Shown: piece by piece, positions 51,864-60,952 of the stretch
How the letters are laid out: every line of letters starts with the position of its first letter
Position numbering within the stretch: the first letter of the stretch is position 1
From: Streptomyces rishiriensis
GTDB taxonomy: Bacteria > Actinomycetota > Actinomycetes > Streptomycetales > Streptomycetaceae
Reading direction: 5' to 3'
Length of the DNA stretch: 64,000 bases
Assembly (NCBI RefSeq): GCF_030815485.1
Contig: NZ_JAUSWV010000002.1
Location: forward strand, 4,588,001 to 4,652,000
Program-made: the position numbers and the translations under genes
The notes under the pieces: model-generated
The model's input: the letters and a program-made list of their open reading frames with translations, nothing else
Database searches by the model: none
Told to the model about the DNA's origin: nothing

Positions 51864-54332
51864 TCAGCTCCCCTCGTGCAGATCCCATACCCACACTCCG
51901 GCCACCCTCCCACCGGGTCGGCCGACCAGCTTCTCCACCGTCTCACGCAGCCGGTCCTCGTGCGGTTGCGGGACGAGCACGAGCGCGCCCGCCCGCCAGT
52001 ACGCGAGGTCCTCGCGGGTCCGGGCCCGGGCCGGGGCGTCGATCACCGGCACCACGCCCGTGTACCGCACGTCCCGCAGCAGGCTCGCCGTGAAGCGCAG
52101 CGGGACGCCGTAGACGCCGGTCCGGTCGCCACCGCCGTAGGGGCCGTTGAAGTAGCCGCCGGGCATCCGGAAGCCGAGACCGGCCGCCGTCTGCCAGTGC
52201 AGGGCCTCGGCGTCCTCGGGTTCGGCGAGCGGCACCGGCACCAGCGTCTCGCCGTCCCGGACGTACGACTTCCAGGTGCCGTCGGTGAAGAAGGCGGGCG
52301 TCTCGGCGCGCGGCTCGGACTTCAGCGGGGCGGGAACGAGGGGGAGCAGGGCGAGGCAGACGGCGAGCAGACCGGCGTACCGCGTGCCCGGCCGACGGGC
52401 CCCGGCGAGACGGTCGAGCGCCAGGGCGAGCAGCATGCCCAGGACCGGGGCGCAGACCAGCGCGATCCGGCTCTCGATGACCGAGCCGAAGAGGGGCAGC
52501 CCGGCGAGCGGCGCCCAGGGGCCGGGCACGGTGGTGTCGGTGAACGGCAGGGGGATGCGCGCGCCGAGGGACAGCACGGCCGCGGCCGACGCCGTGACGG
52601 CCAGCGCCTTGACCACGGGTCGCCGCCGCAGCCCCACCGCTGTCGCGCACGCGAGCAGGACCAGCGGCCAGCCGTAGAAGGCGTTCTGTTCGGTCGGGTT
52701 CAGGGAGAGGGCGTCGGCGCGGTGGGCGTCGCCCGCGATCAGGGAGCGCTCGGCGAAGGAGAGCAGCGCCCGGACGGAGTTGGCGACGCCGGGCGCGGTG
52801 CCGTGGTCGATGCCGGTGTAGCTCTGCGGGCCGGAGAACTGCCAGGCCAGCGGGTAGACGACGAGCGGGAGACAGACGGCGGCGGCGATCGCGAGGCCGT
52901 TCAGCAGGGGCCGTACGGCGCTGCGTGCGACGTCGGGGCGTACGGCTGCGTAGGCGGCCGCGAACAGCAGCATGCCCATCGCGGCGAGCAGCAGCGGCTC
53001 CTCGCCGAGGAAGAGCTGATATGCCGCCATCAGGCCGAGCAGGACCGCGTCGCGGGTGACCCGTTCCCCGGCCGCGAGCCGCAGCGCGCGGTCGACGATC
53101 GGCGGGATCATGAAGAGCACGACGAAGTTCGGGTGCGCGTTGGCGTGGCTGACCATGGGCGGCGCGAAGGCGGCCAGCGCGGCTCCGGCGAAGGCGGCGG
53201 CACGTCGGCGGACGAGCCGTTTCACGATCAGCCGGTACCAGGCGACGGCCGTCGCGGCCAGGCCCAGCGTCATCACCAGGCTCAGCGTGACGGCCGGGCC
53301 GAGCAGCAGGGTGACGGGGGTGAGCGGGACGGACAGGCCCGGCATCGTGGTGTTGGCCATCAGGTTCACGCCGTCCGGGGCGCCCTGGAGGTCGGTGAAC
53401 AGGGGATTGCGCAGGTGAGCGATGTTGTCGGCGGTCACCGCGAAGAACCACTCCCACTGGTTCTGGTCCTGGAGGGAGTCGGTGAGGTAGCGGTGGGCCG
53501 GGTCGGGAAGGCGGCCGGAGCAGAGGGCCGTCGCCATCGCGAGGAACAGCAGGACGGCCACCGCGTCCCCGGGTCGCGGCACCGGGATCCGGAGCCGGAC
53601 CAGGTCGCGCAGGACCCGGAGGTAGTCCGCCGGACGGACCTTCGAGCCGGGCTGGTGCGACCAGTGCACGGGCACCTCGGCGACCGGCCAGCCGAGCCGC
53701 TCGAAGTGGCGCAGCACCTCCACGTCGATGGCCCAGCCGTTGAGGCGGGAGGCGGCGAAGGCGGCGCGGGCCTTGTCGCCGTCGAACAGCTTGAACCCGC
53801 ACTGGGTGTCGCGGGTGCCCCGCAGGGTCGTCCGGCGTATGAGCAGGCTGCCCATCCGCCCGGCGAGTTCGCGTATCCGGTGCTGGCGGTCCCCGAGGGT
53901 CGCGCCGGGTACGGCCCGTGAGCCGATCGCGGCAGCGTTGCCGTCGGCGAGCGCCTTCTCGAGCCGCTCCAACTCCTCGACGGGAGTGGCGAGATCGGCA
54001 TCCATGACCAGCACCTGGCGGCCGCGTCCGGCTGCCACACCGCGGCGCAGCGCGTCGCCCTTGCCCCGGTTGCCGGAGCCCGCGACGAGCTTCACCCGGG
54101 GGTCGCGGCGGACGGTGACGAGGTCGCGGGTGGCGTCGGTGGAACCGTCGTCGGCGACCAGGATCTCCCAGCTGCGCCAGTGGCTTCCGCCCGCGTCGAG
54201 GTAGCGGGTGACGGCGTCCAGGGTGCGGCCGAGCCGGCGCTCCTCGTTGTACGCGGGGATGACGACGGAGAGTTCGACGGGTGCGGTGCGGGGCGCGGGG
54301 GCGGGTGGGCCGAGGGCGTCCGCCCCGCTCAC
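51864..54332 (-). CDS. family-2 glycosyltransferase fused to a multi-span membrane domain
   Basis: The protein has 822 residues. The first 250 form a dolichol-phosphate-type GT2 domain (SVVIPAYNEERRLGRTLD, ILVADDGSTDAT, the DxD in VMDADLATP near 115, and RDTQCGFKLF). The remaining 550 have about 12 transmembrane helices (for example ATALCSG, LVMTLGLAATAVAW, LLALALDRL) and an extracellular C-terminal region. The GT would charge a lipid phosphate sugar, and the membrane part would transfer or export it. I chose GTG 54332 because it overlaps the GntR stop. Confidence 0.85.
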   Translation of the reverse strand: MSGADALGPPAPAPRTAPVELSVVIPAYNEERRLGRTLDAVTRYLDAGGSHWRSWEILVADDGSTDATRDLVTVRRDPRVKLVAGSGNRGKGDALRRGVAAGRGRQVLVMDADLATPVEELERLEKALADGNAAAIGSRAVPGATLGDRQHRIRELAGRMGSLLIRRTTLRGTRDTQCGFKLFDGDKARAAFAASRLNGWAIDVEVLRHFERLGWPVAEVPVHWSHQPGSKVRPADYLRVLRDLVRLRIPVPRPGDAVAVLLFLAMATALCSGRLPDPAHRYLTDSLQDQNQWEWFFAVTADNIAHLRNPLFTDLQGAPDGVNLMANTTMPGLSVPLTPVTLLLGPAVTLSLVMTLGLAATAVAWYRLIVKRLVRRRAAAFAGAALAAFAPPMVSHANAHPNFVVLFMIPPIVDRALRLAAGERVTRDAVLLGLMAAYQLFLGEEPLLLAAMGMLLFAAAYAAVRPDVARSAVRPLLNGLAIAAAVCLPLVVYPLAWQFSGPQSYTGIDHGTAPGVANSVRALLSFAERSLIAGDAHRADALSLNPTEQNAFYGWPLVLLACATAVGLRRRPVVKALAVTASAAAVLSLGARIPLPFTDTTVPGPWAPLAGLPLFGSVIESRIALVCAPVLGMLLALALDRLAGARRPGTRYAGLLAVCLALLPLVPAPLKSEPRAETPAFFTDGTWKSYVRDGETLVPVPLAEPEDAEALHWQTAAGLGFRMPGGYFNGPYGGGDRTGVYGVPLRFTASLLRDVRYTGVVPVIDAPARARTREDLAYWRAGALVLVPQPHEDRLRETVEKLVGRPGGRVAGVWVWDLHEGS

Positions 54333-55030
54333 TCCGCCGCCAGGCGCTCGATCAGGGCGATGGAGTCCTCGTTGTACGCGGCGAGCATCGCCCGGGCGGT
54401 GGCGGTGTCGCGGTCGTACAGGGCGTCGACGAGTTCGGTGTGGCCGGACCACAGGTGGCCGCGCAGATCGGTCGGCCGGCGCAGCTGCTGCACGGTGCAC
54501 ACCCAGGACTGGAGCCGCAGCCGGTGCAGGAAGTCGGCGAGATAGGGGTTGCCGAACAGGGAGCTCAGCTCGCGCCAGAAGCGCAGGTCGTAACCGATGA
54601 GGACGGTGAGGTCGCCCGCGGCGGCGGCCCGCTGCGCCTCGTCGCCGCGGCGGCGCACCCCCGCTATGGCGGCGGCGGTCCGCGGGTCCTCGTAGTTGTG
54701 GTGGCGCTGCCGTCCCTCGTCGAGGGCGAGGAACATCCCCTCGATGATCAGGCTGCGCGCCTCGATCATGCCCCGGAAGTCGTCGACGGAGTACTCGTGG
54801 ACCCGGAAGCCCCGGTGCTGGTCGGCCTCCAGGAGGCCCTGCGCGGAGAGGTCGACGAGAGCCTCGCGGACGGGGGTCGCGGAGACGCCGTACTGATCGG
54901 CGATCTCCTTGACGGTGAACTCCTGGCCCGGCTGGAGTCGTCCCCCCAGCACCTCGTCGCGCAGCGCGTCGGCGATCTGCTGTCGCAGGGTGCTGCGCGT
55001 CACGGCTCCGTTGCCGGTGCTGCCGGGCAT
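54329..55030 (-). CDS. GntR-family regulator (FadR/VanR subfamily)
   Basis: The protein has 233 residues. The N-terminal winged helix is near 12-75 (TLRQQIADALRDEVLGG, then FTVKEIADQYGVSATPVREAL). The C-terminal FCD ligand domain has DEGRQRHHNYEDP, FWRELSSLFGNPYL and HTELVDALYDRD, with conserved metal-binding His residues. It overlaps the glycosyltransferase gene by GTGA, so both are co-expressed. The palindrome directly upstream is a candidate autoregulatory site. The effector is unknown. Confidence 0.9.
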   Translation of the reverse strand: MPGSTGNGAVTRSTLRQQIADALRDEVLGGRLQPGQEFTVKEIADQYGVSATPVREALVDLSAQGLLEADQHRGFRVHEYSVDDFRGMIEARSLIIEGMFLALDEGRQRHHNYEDPRTAAAIAGVRRRGDEAQRAAAAGDLTVLIGYDLRFWRELSSLFGNPYLADFLHRLRLQSWVCTVQQLRRPTDLRGHLWSGHTELVDALYDRDTATARAMLAAYNEDSIALIERLAAE

Positions 55031-55343
55031 GGTCGCGGCGTCTCCATCGTCGGGTACGGGAAAGTGGCGTGCTCGTCGGTATGTACGAGCACGCCACCTT
55101 ACGCGTTCGACGAAAACAAGACCTTGGACGATTGCTGCGTCGTCGGGCAGGGTCCGAGGGGGGCCGGTCGCGCGGTTCCCCGCGTCCTGAGGGGGGCGCC
55201 GTGACCGTGTCCTGGCCCTGCCCCGGCCGGACCCGTCGTGCCCGCCCGCGCCACCGGCCCGCCGGGGCCGGGACCAGCCCCCGTGCGGCCCGTGCGGTCC
55301 CGGGGCGGCCCTCGTCCGGTCCCGCGCGGCCTTCCGCCGGGTT
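55031..55343. other. GntR leader/intergenic region
   Basis: These 313 bp separate the leftward aminotransferase gene from the GntR gene. The AT-richer patch 55097-55135 (reading left, TTGTTTTCGTCG and TAAGGT) could be the promoter. The rest is very GC-rich with no ORF I trust. Confidence 0.4.
55061..55100. promoter_or_regulatory. long inverted repeat upstream of the GntR gene
   Basis: GTGGCGTGCTCGT (55064-55076) and ACGAGCACGCCAC (55085-55097) are perfect complements around an 8-nt centre, and the outer AA/TT bases extend the symmetry. It ends 34 bp before the GntR start. It fits an operator or a terminator for the upstream aminotransferase gene. Confidence 0.6.
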
Positions 55344-56699
55344 CTAGTCCGTGTACTCGTCGGCTGCCGACAGGGCCGTGTCGAGGGCTGCGAGGCCCTC
55401 CTTGATCTCGGACTCGGAGACGTTGAGCGGCGGCACGAAGTGTGTGCGGTTCATGTTCACGAAGGGCCACACCCCGGCCTTCTTGGCGGCCGCGCCGAAC
55501 GCGGCCATGGCCGCGTTGGCCTCGCCCGCAGCGTTGTACGGCACGAGCGGCTCGCGGGTCTCCCGGTTCTTCACCAGTTCGAGCGCCCAGAACATGCCGA
55601 CCCCGCGCACCTCGCCGACGCATCCGTGCCGCTCGGCCAGTTCCCGCAGCCCCGGCTCGACGACCGAGGCGCCCAGGTTCTTCGCGTTCTCGACGATGCC
55701 CTCCTCCGCCATGACGTTGATCGTCGCGACGGCGGCCGCGCAGGCCAGCGGATGCCCGGAGTACGTCAGACCGCCCGGGTAGGGCCGCCGGGCGAAGGTC
55801 TCCGCGATCCCGCCGGAGATCGCGACCCCGCCGAGCGGCACATAACCGCTGTTCACGCCCTTGGCGAAGGTCATCAGGTCGGGCGTCACACCGAACAGGT
55901 CGGCCGCGAACCACTCACCGGTGCGACCGAATCCGGCCATGACCTCGTCCAGGACGAAGACGATCCCGTACTGGTCGCAGAGCTGCCGCACCCCGGCGAG
56001 ATAGCCGGGCGGCGGGACCATGATCCCGGCGGTGCCCGGGACGGTCTCCAGGATGATCGCGGCGATCGTCCCCGGCCCCTCGAAGGCGATCGTCGTCTCC
56101 AGATGCTCGAGCGCCCGCGCGGTCTCCTGCTCCTCCGTCTCCGCGTAGAAACGGGAGCGGTACAGGTACGGCGCCCAGAAGTGGACGACACCCGCCGTCG
56201 CGCTGTCGGAGGCCCAGCGGCGCGGGTCGCCGGTGAGGTTCACGGCCTGCTGGGTGCCGCCGTGGTACGAGCGGTAGGCGGACAGCACCTTGGCGCGCCC
56301 CGTGTGCAGCCGGGCCATGCGCACGGCGTGCTCGACGGCGTCCGCCCCGCCGTTGGTGAAGAAGATCTTGTCCAGGTCGCCGGGGGTCCGCTCGGCGATC
56401 AGCCGGGCCGCCTCCGAGCGGGCCTCGACGGCGAAGGCGGGCGCGAAGGTGGTCAGGTGTGCGGCCTGCTCCTGGATCGCGGCGACGACCTTCGGGTGCT
56501 GGTAGCCGATGTTGGCGTAGACGAGCCCGCTGGTGAGGTCGAGGTACCGCTTGCCGTCGTAGTCCCAGAAGTACGACCCCTCCGCGCCGGCCACGGCGAG
56601 CGGGTCGATGAGCTCCTGGGCGGACCAGGAGTGGAAGACATGCGCGCGGTCCGCGGCCTTCACGGCGGCGCCGGCCTGGGGGTTGGACTGAGGGGTCAT
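55344..56699 (-). CDS. class III aminotransferase
   Basis: The protein has 451 residues. Class III hallmarks are present: SGLVYANIGYQHPKV near residue 57, FFTNGGADAVEHAVRMAR near 112, YRSYHGGTQQA near 142, FVLDEVMAGFGRTG near 252 and the PLP lysine in LMTFAKGVNSGYVPLGG near 285. It resembles beta-alanine/4-aminobutyrate-type omega-transaminases. The substrate is not determined. The start region overlaps no gene. Its promoter region also contains the tandem operator of the DJ-1/MarR operon. Confidence 0.92.
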   Translation of the reverse strand: MTPQSNPQAGAAVKAADRAHVFHSWSAQELIDPLAVAGAEGSYFWDYDGKRYLDLTSGLVYANIGYQHPKVVAAIQEQAAHLTTFAPAFAVEARSEAARLIAERTPGDLDKIFFTNGGADAVEHAVRMARLHTGRAKVLSAYRSYHGGTQQAVNLTGDPRRWASDSATAGVVHFWAPYLYRSRFYAETEEQETARALEHLETTIAFEGPGTIAAIILETVPGTAGIMVPPPGYLAGVRQLCDQYGIVFVLDEVMAGFGRTGEWFAADLFGVTPDLMTFAKGVNSGYVPLGGVAISGGIAETFARRPYPGGLTYSGHPLACAAAVATINVMAEEGIVENAKNLGASVVEPGLRELAERHGCVGEVRGVGMFWALELVKNRETREPLVPYNAAGEANAAMAAFGAAAKKAGVWPFVNMNRTHFVPPLNVSESEIKEGLAALDTALSAADEYTD

Positions 56700-56807
56700 G
56701 TCAGCGAGCGTAAATGTCCGCGATGCGGAAGCGGTATCGGCGTCCTGTTCCCTGGACGGGGCGATTCCGCGACAGGTTGTCGGGCGTGCGGAGAGCCTCT
56801 CCCCAGA

Positions 56808-56843
56808 TTGACAGCCTGCTGTCGAAATGACAGGCTGCTGTCA
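56808..56843. promoter_or_regulatory. tandem GACAG-CTGTC operator with -35 box
   Basis: Two copies of TGACAG(C/G)CTGCTGTC start 19 bp apart (56809 and 56828). Each is an imperfect palindrome with GACAG/CTGTC arms. The first overlaps TTGACA (56808-56813), a consensus -35 box, and the -10 CAGGCT (56831-56836) lies 17 bp downstream inside the second. This fits repression by the MarR protein encoded just downstream. Confidence 0.7.
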
Positions 56844-56880
56844 TCGGGCTCTCGCAGGGATCCGCTCACGAGGAGGAACC

Positions 56881-57489
56881 ATGAGCCGCAAGCCGGTGCA
56901 TCTCGCCGTGTACGACACGCTCGCCGACTGGGAGACGGGGTTCGCGACGGCGTACCTCGCACGGAACGGGTACGGGATCCGGACCGTCGGCGGCTCCGGG
57001 GAGCCGGTGACCAGCACCGGCGGACTGCGGATCCGGCCCGACCTGGCGCTGGACGCCGTACGGCCCGAGGACAGCTCGCTGCTGATCCTCCCGGGCGCCG
57101 ACCTCTGGGACACCTCCGACGATCTCGCGCCCTTCGCCCGCACGGCACGCGCGTTCCTCGACGCCGGGGTGCCGGTCGCCGCGATCTGCGGGGCCACCGC
57201 GGGACTCGCCCGCGAAGGCCTGCTCGACGACCGCGACCACACCGGTGCGGTCTCCTTCTACCTCGCGGCGACCGGCTACGGGGGCGCCGACCGCTACGTC
57301 GAGGCGGACGCCGTCACCGACACGGGCCTGATCACCGCAGGTCCCACCGAGCCGGTCGCCTTCGCACGCGAGATCTTCCGGCTGCTCGGCGTCTACGAGG
57401 GCGAGGTGCTGGACGCCTGGTACCGGCTGTTCCACGACTCCGACGCGGCGGCGTACGCCGTACTGGAGAAGGCGACGGCCGGCCGGTGA
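56881..57489 (+). CDS. DJ-1/PfpI family protein
   Basis: The protein has 202 residues in the glutamine-amidotransferase-like DJ-1/PfpI fold. The nucleophile elbow is VAAICGATAGLAREG near residue 103, with Cys. The preceding Glu position is less clear. It starts at ATG 56881 behind GAGGAGGAAC. It overlaps the MarR gene by GTGA and shares its operator, so the protein is probably induced by a stress or aromatic signal. It could be a chaperone, a deglycase or an unrelated hydrolase. Confidence 0.9.
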   Translation: MSRKPVHLAVYDTLADWETGFATAYLARNGYGIRTVGGSGEPVTSTGGLRIRPDLALDAVRPEDSSLLILPGADLWDTSDDLAPFARTARAFLDAGVPVAAICGATAGLAREGLLDDRDHTGAVSFYLAATGYGGADRYVEADAVTDTGLITAGPTEPVAFAREIFRLLGVYEGEVLDAWYRLFHDSDAAAYAVLEKATAGR

Positions 57490-57944
57490 GCCGGGAACGA
57501 CAGGATCTGCTCAGCCGCAGTGCCCTCGGGGTGTTCCGGCTGAACGGCCAGTTCCTCGCCGTGGCGGAGGAACTGGCCGGGCCCGCCGGGCTCACCGCCG
57601 CCCGGTGGCAGGTGCTCGGCGCGGTGCTCGGCGACCCGCTGCCCGTGTCCGGCATCGCCCGCGCCATGGGCATCACCCGGCAGAGCGTCCAGCGCGTCGC
57701 CGACCTGCTGGTGGAGCAGGGCCTCGCCGAGTACCGGCCCAACCCCGCCCACCGGCGCGCCAAGCTGCTCGCGCCCACGCAGGAGGGCCGCGCCGCGGTC
57801 GCGCGCGTCCACCCCGGGCACGCGGCCCTCGCCGACCGGCTGGCGGAGGCGTTCGGGGAGACGGAGCTCGCCGAGGCCGTACACGTACTGGAACGGCTGT
57901 CCAAGGTGCTGGACGGGCTGGACTCCGCTGTTACGCAACCGTAG
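57486..57944 (+). CDS. MarR-family repressor
   Basis: The protein has 152 residues. The winged helix is about 40-110 (LTAARWQVLGAVLGDPLPVSGIARAMGITRQSVQRVADLLVEQGLAEYRPN, then LLAPTQEGRAAV), and long dimerisation helices flank it. The GTG at 57486 overlaps the DJ-1 gene. It probably represses the DJ-1/MarR operon, and perhaps the divergent aminotransferase gene, through the tandem operator. The inducer is unknown. Confidence 0.93.
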   Translation: MSRERQDLLSRSALGVFRLNGQFLAVAEELAGPAGLTAARWQVLGAVLGDPLPVSGIARAMGITRQSVQRVADLLVEQGLAEYRPNPAHRRAKLLAPTQEGRAAVARVHPGHAALADRLAEAFGETELAEAVHVLERLSKVLDGLDSAVTQP

Positions 57945-58037
57945 ACACCGCGCCGCCCTACTCCCCGAACGGCCGGATTATTCTCGGCTGGGTTGCACAT
58001 GTCTCGATCACACATGTGCGGGAAAGGCGGCGCTGCG

Positions 58038-59927
58038 ATGGAGAAGCTGGGCCCGGAGGACCCGCAGCGCATCGGCGGCTACCGGCTGCTCGCGCGACTG
58101 GGAGCGGGCGGCATGGGGCAGGTCTACCTCGCCCGCTCGGATCGGGGGCGCACGGTCGCCGTGAAGCTGGTCAGGCGGGAGCTGGCGGCACGCGAGGAGT
58201 TTCGCGCGCGGTTCCGGCAGGAGGTGCGCAACGCGCAGCGCGTCGGCGGGTTCTGGACCGCGCCCGTCCTCGACGCCGACACCGAGGCCGCCGTGCCCTG
58301 GGTCGCCACCGGCTATGTCGCCGGGCCGAGCCTCCAGCAGGTCGTGAGCCACGACCACGGTCCGCTGCCCGAGCGGTCGGTGCGCATCCTCGCCGCCGGG
58401 CTCGCGCACGCGCTGGCCAACATCCACGCGGCCGGGATCGTCCACCGCGACCTCAAGCCGTCCAATGTGATGGTCACCATCGAAGGGCCCCGGGTCATCG
58501 ACTTCGGCGTCGCGCGGGCGCTGGAGAGCGTGACCGGCGACAGCCGGCTGACCCAGACCGGGGCGGTGATCGGCTCGCCCGGCTTCATGGCCCCCGAGCA
58601 GCTGCGCGGCGACGCGGTCACGCCGGCCAGCGACGTCTTCTGCCTCGGCTCGGTCATCACCTACGCCGCCACCGGCACCCTCCCCTTCGGCTCCGCCGAC
58701 AGCGGGGCGCACGCCCTGATGTTCCGCATCGCCGAGGACGAACCCGACCTCTCCGGCGTCCCCGAGGGCATCGCCGACCTGGTCCGCGCCTGTCTGCGCA
58801 AGGACCCGGCCGCCCGCCCCTCCCTCGACCGCGTCCTGGAACTCACCGGCGTCGACGACACCGTCTCCGACGGCCGCTCCCGCGACCCCTGGCTGCCCGG
58901 CGCCCTCGTGGCGCAACTCGGCCGCCACGCCGTGCGGCTGCTGGAGGTGGAGGACCCGGAGGGCGTCTCGTCCCACTCCGGCCACCCCACGCGCCCCGCC
59001 CTCCCGCACCACTCGGCTGCCGCCTCCGAGGCCTTCCCGGAGCACTCCGGCCCGCGCGGCGGCGCTCCCTCGCCGGATCCCCGCCCCACGCGGGTCGCGG
59101 GCGCCGACGGCATCCCGCGGCAGCCCCTCCCGCCCGGCGGTCCGGCAGCCCCGCCCCACCCGGTGTACGGCTACCCCCAGCAGCATCCGCAGCCGGCCGC
59201 CTACGGCCACCCGCACCAGCCGCCGGCCGCCTGGTCCGCGGCGCCCGGCCGGGCGGCGCCGTACAACCCGTACGCGGACGGCCCGGCGGGCCCCGGCGCC
59301 ACTCCGGCGCACGACCCGTACGGGCCGGCCGATCCCGCCGGCCCGCAGGAGCCGCCGCGCCGCAAGGGCCGGACGACCGCCCTGCTCGTCGCGGTCGCCC
59401 TGATCGTCGCGATCGCCGCGGGCGGTTCGGTGTACGCGTTCATGAACGGCGACGGCGATGCCACCGCGGACCCGGCGCCCACCGCGTCCGGTGGCTCGAC
59501 GCCGTCCTCCGCGAAGGCCTCGGAGCTGCCCTCGCCGGACTCGTCGACGTCCCCCTCCGCGTCCCCCTCCCCGTCCTCGACGGACGGGGTCGTCCCGGCG
59601 GCCTACCTCGGCACCTGGACCACCACGATCGAGAACGAGAGCGGCACGAACACGCGCCGGCTGACCCTCGCCCAGGGCAAGGTGGGCGACGCGGTGCTGG
59701 CCCTCGTCGCCGACGGGGAGGGCTACCACTGCGAGTTCAGCGCCACTCTCTCCGAACGGCCGGGCGGCGAAGGCCCGTTGAGGATAGGCCCGTCCAAGGT
59801 CACCGCCGGCGAACCCCTCTCCTCGTGCAGCCCGGGCGCCGCCTCCGAGATCACGCTGCTCGCCGACGGCGCCCTGCGCCGGGTGAACACCGGCACCGGG
59901 GAGAAGCTGACCTACACCCGTCGGTGA
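58038..59927 (+). CDS. PknB-like Ser/Thr protein kinase
   Basis: The protein has 629 residues. The kinase domain is about 10-270: GAGGMGQVYLARS, VAVKLVRREL, HRDLKPSNVMV near 138, DFGVARAL and APEQLRG. A long Pro/Ala/Ser-rich juxtamembrane linker (about 290-450) precedes one transmembrane helix near 453-475 (LLVAVALIVAIAAGGSVYAFM). An extracellular Ser/Pro spacer and a small beta-rich domain follow, not PASTA repeats. The ATG at 58038 with GGAAAGG upstream is preferred over earlier starts at 57993 and 57999. It would sense an envelope signal. Confidence 0.93.
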   Translation: MEKLGPEDPQRIGGYRLLARLGAGGMGQVYLARSDRGRTVAVKLVRRELAAREEFRARFRQEVRNAQRVGGFWTAPVLDADTEAAVPWVATGYVAGPSLQQVVSHDHGPLPERSVRILAAGLAHALANIHAAGIVHRDLKPSNVMVTIEGPRVIDFGVARALESVTGDSRLTQTGAVIGSPGFMAPEQLRGDAVTPASDVFCLGSVITYAATGTLPFGSADSGAHALMFRIAEDEPDLSGVPEGIADLVRACLRKDPAARPSLDRVLELTGVDDTVSDGRSRDPWLPGALVAQLGRHAVRLLEVEDPEGVSSHSGHPTRPALPHHSAAASEAFPEHSGPRGGAPSPDPRPTRVAGADGIPRQPLPPGGPAAPPHPVYGYPQQHPQPAAYGHPHQPPAAWSAAPGRAAPYNPYADGPAGPGATPAHDPYGPADPAGPQEPPRRKGRTTALLVAVALIVAIAAGGSVYAFMNGDGDATADPAPTASGGSTPSSAKASELPSPDSSTSPSASPSPSSTDGVVPAAYLGTWTTTIENESGTNTRRLTLAQGKVGDAVLALVADGEGYHCEFSATLSERPGGEGPLRIGPSKVTAGEPLSSCSPGAASEITLLADGALRRVNTGTGEKLTYTRR

Positions 59928-60050
59928 ACGTCGGTGCGGTCACCCTCCCCGGAGGACACGCGCCTGTGCCGGTCGCCCTCCGAAGCCCGGCGGCGGACAT
60001 TCGGCGACGGAGGTTCCGGGGCGGAGATTCGGGGCCGGGGCCCCCGGGGA

Positions 60051-60147
60051 CGTGACGGGCCCCCGAGGACGGGCCGGGGCGGCGGGCGTGACGGGCCCCC
60101 GAGGACGGGCCGGGGCGGCGGGGACGTGACGGGCCCCGAGGACGGGG
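60051..60147. repeat. 36-38-bp GC-rich tandem repeat
   Basis: Three units beginning CGTGACGGGC start at 60051, 60087 and 60125. Each contains GAGGACGGG and, in two of them, CCGGGGCGGCG. They lie in the 270-bp gap between the convergent kinase and SLATT genes. No coding role or terminator function is evident. Confidence 0.75.
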
Positions 60148-60199
60148 AGGGCCCCCGAGGACGGGGCGGCGGGGCGGGAAACGCGGCGGAGCCGACCTC

Positions 60200-60952
60200 T
60201 CACCGAGGCTCGGGCGGCCGCTGCCGAGGCATGTTCGGCCGGGCGTTCGCCCCCGGCGGCAGCGGAAACCGTCCGTACCCTCCACCCACGTCCGCCCGCC
60301 CGCCGGAGGCGACCGCCCCCTGGATCCCCATGGGCGCCGGCCCGGTCCGGAACTCGACCATCCAGTCCGCGGTCTCCGTACGCACCAGCTCCGAGACGTC
60401 CTCCGAGAACCGCCGCAGCACCGCCAGGCACCGCTCCGCGGCCTCGCTCGCCGTACCGTCCGCCGGGCCCAGCACCTCCCGGACGCTCTCCGAGGCCCAG
60501 TCGAACTGGAGCACCTGGAGCCGGCGCTGCACGGCCTGCGCGGTGGCCACGTCCCTTATCCAGCCGGACGTCAACCCGAAGAAGCGGTCCACCGCCACGC
60601 ACCCCACCGCGACCAGCAGCGCCAGATACCCCCAGGGAGCGACACCGCCCAGCACCCGGGTGAGGTCCAGCAACGGCAGCGCGGCCGCGCACACCGCTCC
60701 GGCCGACGCCCCGGCGCGCAGCCCCCGGGCGCCCCGCCGCTTCCACACCCGGTCCGCGAGGTACCAGGCGGAGGTCTCCAGCGCCCCGCGCTCCACCCAC
60801 CGGTACAGCTCGTCCAGCCGCTCGGCGGGCTCGCCCCAGTCCCCGAGCGGAAACGTCCGCCCGGCCAGATCGCCCGGCCGCAGCCCGGCCGCGCCCTCAC
60901 TCCGCCCGTCCTGAGGCGGACCCTCGGGCTGCATCTCCGGCTGCTGACCCAC
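60200..60952 (-). CDS. SLATT-domain membrane protein
   Basis: The protein has 250 residues. Two transmembrane helices lie near 88-105 and 110-125 (GVAPWGYLALLVAVGCVAV). They are flanked by an N-terminal alpha-helical region with LDELYRWVERGALETSAWYLADRVWKRR, which matches the SLATT family of pore-forming or effector-type membrane proteins. The C-terminal 50 residues are Gly/Pro-rich. SLATT proteins often act as membrane effectors in conflict or nucleotide-signalling systems. Here it stands convergent with the kinase gene. No signalling partner is adjacent. Confidence 0.8.
   Translation of the reverse strand: MGQQPEMQPEGPPQDGRSEGAAGLRPGDLAGRTFPLGDWGEPAERLDELYRWVERGALETSAWYLADRVWKRRGARGLRAGASAGAVCAAALPLLDLTRVLGGVAPWGYLALLVAVGCVAVDRFFGLTSGWIRDVATAQAVQRRLQVLQFDWASESVREVLGPADGTASEAAERCLAVLRRFSEDVSELVRTETADWMVEFRTGPAPMGIQGAVASGGRADVGGGYGRFPLPPGANARPNMPRQRPPEPR

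Noticed and set aside
51852..53921. A 689-codon plus-strand frame opposite the glycosyltransferase fusion
   Set aside because: Composition is Arg/Gly/Glu-rich with no domains, while the minus frame has clear GT2 motifs and membrane helices.
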